Assembly: GCA_902490405.1 (NCBI GenBank)
Contig: CABUDS010000003.1
Location: forward strand, 1 to 64,000
From: an uncultured Collinsella sp.
GTDB lineage: Bacteria; Actinomycetota; Coriobacteriia; Coriobacteriales; Coriobacteriaceae
Length of the DNA stretch: 64,000 nt
Direction: 5' to 3'
The position numbers and the translations under genes are program-made. Positions 60,551 through 64,000 of this stretch are shown here, one piece after another. A model generated the notes under the pieces. The model was not told where the DNA came from. It did no database searches and saw only the letters and a program-made list of their open reading frames with translations. Positions within the stretch are counted from its first letter, which is position 1, and each line of letters opens with the position of its first letter.

Positions 60551-62500
60551 CTAGAGCTCGCAGGCAACCTTGTAGCCATCGCCGATGGCGTCGCGAATGT
60601 TGCCGCACTTGTTGGCATCGCCCAGCACGTGGGTGGCAACACCGGCTGCGGCCAGGTCGTCGGCCAACTTGGTGTTGGGACGATAGCCCATGGCAAGCAC
60701 CAGCGTATCGGCATCGGCGATGGTGTGGACCTCGCCGCCCTTTTCGTAACTGATGGTGTCCTCGGTGATCTCGGTCACCTTAGCCTCGGTCAGCACGTGG
60801 ACGCCCTTGGAGAGCATGCGCGTGATGAGCACCGCGCGACCGGCGCCGCCCTCGTTAGCGGCGAGCGTCTTGGTCATCTCGATGACGGTGACATCGCGGT
60901 TGGCCGGCGACAGGTCGTTGACCAACGGGGCCAAGTAATCGGCCGTCTCGCAGCCGACGGTGCCGCCGCCCACGATGACGATCTTCTTACCCGGGAAAGC
61001 CTTGCCACCCAGCAGGTCGTCAGCCGTCATAACCTGCTTAAAGCCCTGCATGAAGGCCGGAGCGATGGGCTCGGCGCCATAAGCCAGGACAACCTCGTAG
61101 CCCGCGTAGTCGCGCTGAATGTCCTCGGCCGAAAGCTCGGTGCCAAATACGCACGTGACGCCTGCCTCAGCAAGACGGCGGTACTGGTACTTAATCACGC
61201 GGGTGAGCTCCTGCTTTGCCGGCGGAACGGCTGCGATGCGCATCTCGCCGCCCGGCTCGTCCTGCTTGTCCACAAGCACCACGTTATGACCGCGCTTGGC
61301 GGCAATGTAGGCTGCCTCCATGCCCGCAGGACCGGCACCCACAACGAGCACGTTCTTGGCCTCGGCGGCAGGCTCGTAGCCGGCCTCATCGCGCTCCACG
61401 TCCGGGTTGACGGTGCAGGAGATGCGCTTGCCAAACATGATGCCGTTCAGGCAGCGCAGGCAACCGATGCAGGGGCGGATGTCGTCGGCGTTGCCGGCAG
61501 CGGCCTTGTTGCAGAACTCGGCATCGCACAGATTGGCGCGGCCCATCATGCAGATGTCGGCAGCGCCGTCCTCGATCAGCTCCTCGGCAATCCAGGCCTC
61601 GTTGATGCGGCCGACGGTGGCGACGGGAATGTTCACATGCTTCTTGATCTCGCGCGAACAGGCGGCGTGCGAGGCCTGCTGGGTACCGGCGGCGGGAATG
61701 GCGGAGCCGCGCTTGATGGTAGTGCCGCCCGACACGTGGATCATGTCGACGCCAGCCTTCTCCAGGCGACGCGAGACGTAGATCATGTCGTTGAGGGTCA
61801 GACCGCCATCGGTGTACTCGTCGCCCGAGATACGGACGTCGATGATGAAATCCTTGCCGCAGCGCTCGCGAATCTCGGCGATAACCTCGAGCAAAAAGCG
61901 CATGCGGGCGTCGAGCGAGCCACCGTACTCGTCGGTGCGCTTGTTATAGAGCGGGGTCAAAAAGCCGCCGAGCATGCCGTGGGCGTGTGCCGCATGGACC
62001 TCGACGCCATCGACGCCGGCCTTCTGCATGCGCACGGCAGCGTCGCCAAACTGATGCGTGAGCTCGTGGATCTCGTCGATGGTGATAGGACGCGGAGCCT
62101 CGCGGGCATAAGACGGGCCCACAAAGGACGGAGCGATCAGGCGCGGGGTGCCCGGAATGTTAAAGGCCATGTAGGCGGGGTGGAAGAGCTGCGGCATGAT
62201 CTTGCAGCCGTACTCGTGGACGGCTGTGGCGAGCTTTTCCCAGCCGGGGATAAACGTGTCGTCGTAGCAGCACATGTCGCCCGGCAGATAGGTATAGGTG
62301 GGCTCGACCGTCACGACCTCGGTAATGATGAGGCCCACGCCGCCCTTGGCGCGGGCACGGTAATGATCGACCAAGTCGTCGGTCACATAGCCATGATCGG
62401 CCAGGTTCGTGGACACCGGCGGCATAAAGACGCGGTTCTTGACCTCGGTCGTACCGACCTTGATCGGGCTAAAGAGCATCGGGTAGGCGGAAGACTCCAT
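60551..62500 (-). CDS. NADH:flavin oxidoreductase of the BaiCD/BaiH - dienoyl-CoA reductase type
   Basis: A 649-residue flavin/iron-sulphur enzyme. The N-terminal FMN barrel (about 1-370) has HAAHAHGMLGGFLTPLYNKR and EYGGSLDARM. A cluster motif CIGCLRCLNG...C (about 345-365) follows, then FAD (VVGAGPAGMEAAYIA) and NAD (IVGGGTVGCETADYL) folds. The family includes 2,4-dienoyl-CoA reductase and the bile-acid enoate reductases BaiCD and BaiH, as well as many uncharacterised gut reductases; which substrate applies cannot be told. AAAGGA precedes the ATG by 7 bases. The adjacent GltD-like gene is on the same strand upstream. Confidence 0.85.
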   Translation of the reverse strand: MESSAYPMLFSPIKVGTTEVKNRVFMPPVSTNLADHGYVTDDLVDHYRARAKGGVGLIITEVVTVEPTYTYLPGDMCCYDDTFIPGWEKLATAVHEYGCKIMPQLFHPAYMAFNIPGTPRLIAPSFVGPSYAREAPRPITIDEIHELTHQFGDAAVRMQKAGVDGVEVHAAHAHGMLGGFLTPLYNKRTDEYGGSLDARMRFLLEVIAEIRERCGKDFIIDVRISGDEYTDGGLTLNDMIYVSRRLEKAGVDMIHVSGGTTIKRGSAIPAAGTQQASHAACSREIKKHVNIPVATVGRINEAWIAEELIEDGAADICMMGRANLCDAEFCNKAAAGNADDIRPCIGCLRCLNGIMFGKRISCTVNPDVERDEAGYEPAAEAKNVLVVGAGPAGMEAAYIAAKRGHNVVLVDKQDEPGGEMRIAAVPPAKQELTRVIKYQYRRLAEAGVTCVFGTELSAEDIQRDYAGYEVVLAYGAEPIAPAFMQGFKQVMTADDLLGGKAFPGKKIVIVGGGTVGCETADYLAPLVNDLSPANRDVTVIEMTKTLAANEGGAGRAVLITRMLSKGVHVLTEAKVTEITEDTISYEKGGEVHTIADADTLVLAMGYRPNTKLADDLAAAGVATHVLGDANKCGNIRDAIGDGYKVACEL

Positions 62501-62617
62501 ACAGGGTTCCTTTCGTTTGAGCCGCTCGGCGGCAGTTGCTAACGTACTTATCGTATCAGTAACCGCGCTGTACCCGACCGTACACGCTCCCCCGGCTTTT
62601 ACTCAGCCCACAAAAAG

Positions 62618-62679
62618 TTGCGGTGGAATACGGAGTAGATAAGGCCTTTGACAGCCAAAACAGTCCGTATTTCACCGCA
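62618..62679. repeat. GCGGTGAAATACGGA palindrome family, copy 2
   Basis: GCGGTGGAATACGGA (from 62620) with TCCGTATTTCACCGC (62664-62678). On the minus strand it lies 19 bases past the GltD-like stop and runs into CTTTTTG, so it could terminate that gene. The arms match copy 1 at 54915-54977. Confidence 0.7.
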
Positions 62680-62697
62680 GCTGATGGGTGGGATGGG

Positions 62698-63915
62698 TTA
62701 GAGGCCCAGGTAGTTGGTCATGCCTTCGACGGCGAGCTTGGCGCCGGCTACGGCATGGACCACGGTGAGCGGGCCGTTGACGACGTCGCCGGCGGCAAAG
62801 ACGCCCGGCACGGTGGTCATGCCATACTCATCGACCGAAAGCAGACCGCGATGGTCGGTCTCCAGACCGCCCGTCGTAAGCACCAGTTTGTCCTTGGGCA
62901 CCTGCGAGGCCGCAATCACAACCGTGTCGGCGGGCACATGGTCAAGTTCTTCCTCGTAGCCCACCACGTTGTCGTCCTCGTCAAAGATAGCCGTCTCGAA
63001 CACCGGACCGTTATCGTCGATGGCGCAGATCGCCTTGCCGCGCACGATCTCGGCACCGTCAAGCTCGGTCAGCTCCACCTCGTCATCGATGGCCGAGATA
63101 TGGCGCGATCGGGCATACACGGTAACCTTGCGAGCGCCCGAGCGCAGGGCCGTACGGGCAACATCCATGGCCACGTTGCCAGCGCCGATAACCGCCACGT
63201 TCTGACCGATCGCCACGCTCGTGGGATCGACCAGGTAATCGATACCAAACAGTACGTTGCCACGCGACTCGCCGGGAATACCCAGCTTGCGGGCGCGCCA
63301 GGTACCGGTACCGACAAAGACCGCATCGTAGCCGTCGCGCAGCAGGTCGTCGATATGCAGCGCGCCACCGATGGTGGTCGAGGGACGGACGCGCACGCCA
63401 AGCGAGCACATCACGTGACGGTACTTTTGCACGAGAGCACGGGGCAGGCGAAACTCGGGGATGCCGTACTCCAGCACGCCGCCGATCTCGGGGCGCTGTT
63501 CAAACACCGTGACGGCACAGCCCAGCTGGGCCATCTTAATGGCCACGGTAATGCCGGCAGGACCGGAACCGACCACGGCAACCTGCTTGCCGCACGACGG
63601 CGCAGGCTTCCACTCCCTACGATCCAAATACGCAGTCGAGATATAGTTCTCGATGCTCGAGAAGTGCACCGGCGCACCCTTGCGGCCCTGGATGCACGCG
63701 CCCTCGCACTGACCCGAATGGTTGCAGATCATGGAGCAGACCGCGCTCATGGGGTTGTTCTGGAACAGCAGCTCACCTGCCTCTTCCAGACGACGCTGCT
63801 TGAACAAGTCAATGACCTGCGGAATAGGCGTCTGCACCGGGCAGCCTTTAAGCTGGCAGAACGCCTTCTTGCACCCAAGGCAACGGTTCGCTTCCTCAAC
63901 AATATGAATAGCCAT
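62698..63915 (-). CDS. GltD-like NAD(P)-dependent FAD/Fe-S oxidoreductase
   Basis: A 405-residue protein of the glutamate-synthase small-subunit type: N-terminal cluster-binding cysteines (RCLGCKKAFCQLKGCP; CSMICNHSGQCEGAC), an FAD fold (VVGSGPAGITVAIKM) and an NADPH fold (VIGAGNVAMDVARTAL), and the C-terminal GVFAAGDVVNGPLTVVHAV. It could serve as GltD or as the large subunit of an NfnAB-type transhydrogenase. No GltB-like large subunit is visible in the window; the upstream neighbour is cut by its end. The start at 63915 has AGGAGAGG upstream. Confidence 0.85.
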   Translation of the reverse strand: MAIHIVEEANRCLGCKKAFCQLKGCPVQTPIPQVIDLFKQRRLEEAGELLFQNNPMSAVCSMICNHSGQCEGACIQGRKGAPVHFSSIENYISTAYLDRREWKPAPSCGKQVAVVGSGPAGITVAIKMAQLGCAVTVFEQRPEIGGVLEYGIPEFRLPRALVQKYRHVMCSLGVRVRPSTTIGGALHIDDLLRDGYDAVFVGTGTWRARKLGIPGESRGNVLFGIDYLVDPTSVAIGQNVAVIGAGNVAMDVARTALRSGARKVTVYARSRHISAIDDEVELTELDGAEIVRGKAICAIDDNGPVFETAIFDEDDNVVGYEEELDHVPADTVVIAASQVPKDKLVLTTGGLETDHRGLLSVDEYGMTTVPGVFAAGDVVNGPLTVVHAVAGAKLAVEGMTNYLGL

Positions 63916-63965
63916 CGGTTCCTCTCCTGGACCTCTACGACAATCTCTTTCGCCAACCTGCTTCG

Positions 63966-64000
63966 TTACAGAATCACGTGCTCGCACATCACGCTGCGGC
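63966..64000 (-). CDS. Possible C-terminus of an upstream gene (cut by window)
   Basis: A minus-strand frame enters from beyond the window and ends RSVMCEHVIL-stop at 63966, 50 bases before the GltD-like start. If real it would be the neighbour in an operon, for example an NfnA-type subunit, but ten residues cannot identify it. Confidence 0.25.
   Translation of the reverse strand, partial: RSVMCEHVIL

Noticed and set aside
60551..62500. Firm assignment as a bile-acid 7-dehydroxylation enzyme (BaiCD/BaiH)
   Set aside because: The family is broad and no other bai genes are present in the window, so only the family-level call is kept.

Overview
The window is high-GC DNA with dense, closely packed genes, and the gene content points to a gut actinobacterium of the class Coriobacteriia, most likely Collinsella or a close relative. 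The reasons are an amidotransferase set in the order gatC-gatA-gatB, an orphan GlnR-like OmpR regulator beside a glutamine synthetase homologue, a pilus locus with a class C sortase, a tmRNA whose tag ends in ALAA, and many intergenic palindromes. The genus is inferred from overall character; no marker gene was compared.

Layout. 1-5.5 kb: a 5'-truncated short MetH, a PFL/UPF0210 protein, a methyltransferase and a YhbY protein. 5.5-8.5 kb: a 999-residue ATPase/SARP-type regulator. 9-13 kb (minus strand): amino-sugar genes nagB, EIIA-Glc and glmM, then rpsI and rplM. 13-15 kb: a patatin, a 62-bp tandem repeat, copies of a tmRNA-like fragment and the tmRNA gene itself. 15-18 kb: a small ORF and an unusual P1B-type ATPase with a small membrane partner. 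18-23 kb: a two-gene ABC exporter facing an AraC regulator. 23-27 kb: gatCAB. 27-36 kb: a sortase-assembled pilus locus with a 9-G tract in the large adhesin gene and a possible type I toxin-antitoxin pair. 36-45 kb: HAD phosphatase, MFS transporter, molybdopterin genes (moaA and a moaC-mobB fusion), a nuclease-like ORF flanked by palindromes, and a MATE pump with its MerR regulator. 45-51 kb: ligA, an HtrA protease, a GlnR-like regulator and a glutamine synthetase homologue lacking three metal ligands. 51-60.5 kb: a 2-keto-3-deoxygluconate (KDG) locus. 60.5-64 kb: a bile-acid/enoate-reductase-like flavoenzyme and a GltD-like oxidoreductase.

The KDG locus is the most interesting part. It encodes a LacI and a GntR regulator and four enzymes that together would take an unsaturated-uronate-derived keto sugar to pyruvate and glyceraldehyde 3-phosphate: an RpiB-type isomerase, a KduD/DhuD-type dehydrogenase, KDG kinase and KDPG aldolase. 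It also encodes a YczE/YitT-type membrane protein. Two promoters in it (before the kinase and before the membrane protein) share the same -35/-10 spacing and the same CG-centred operator. Each is followed by an 18-position hairpin whose stem sequence differs completely between copies while the loop (GCACCCTACC core) is conserved. A second, larger leader precedes the aldolase and the membrane protein. It has a loop-to-downstream pseudoknot and four helices that change by compensation, while its unpaired segments stay constant. I do not recognise either RNA; the second looks like a riboswitch-class candidate.

The intergenic regions also carry at least four dispersed palindrome families: a 59-nt CCATCACAACATTCGA family (4 copies), a CCACCACAAAGG terminator-like family (5 copies), a covarying 110-140-nt hairpin (2 copies) and a GCGGTGAAATACGGA family (2 copies).
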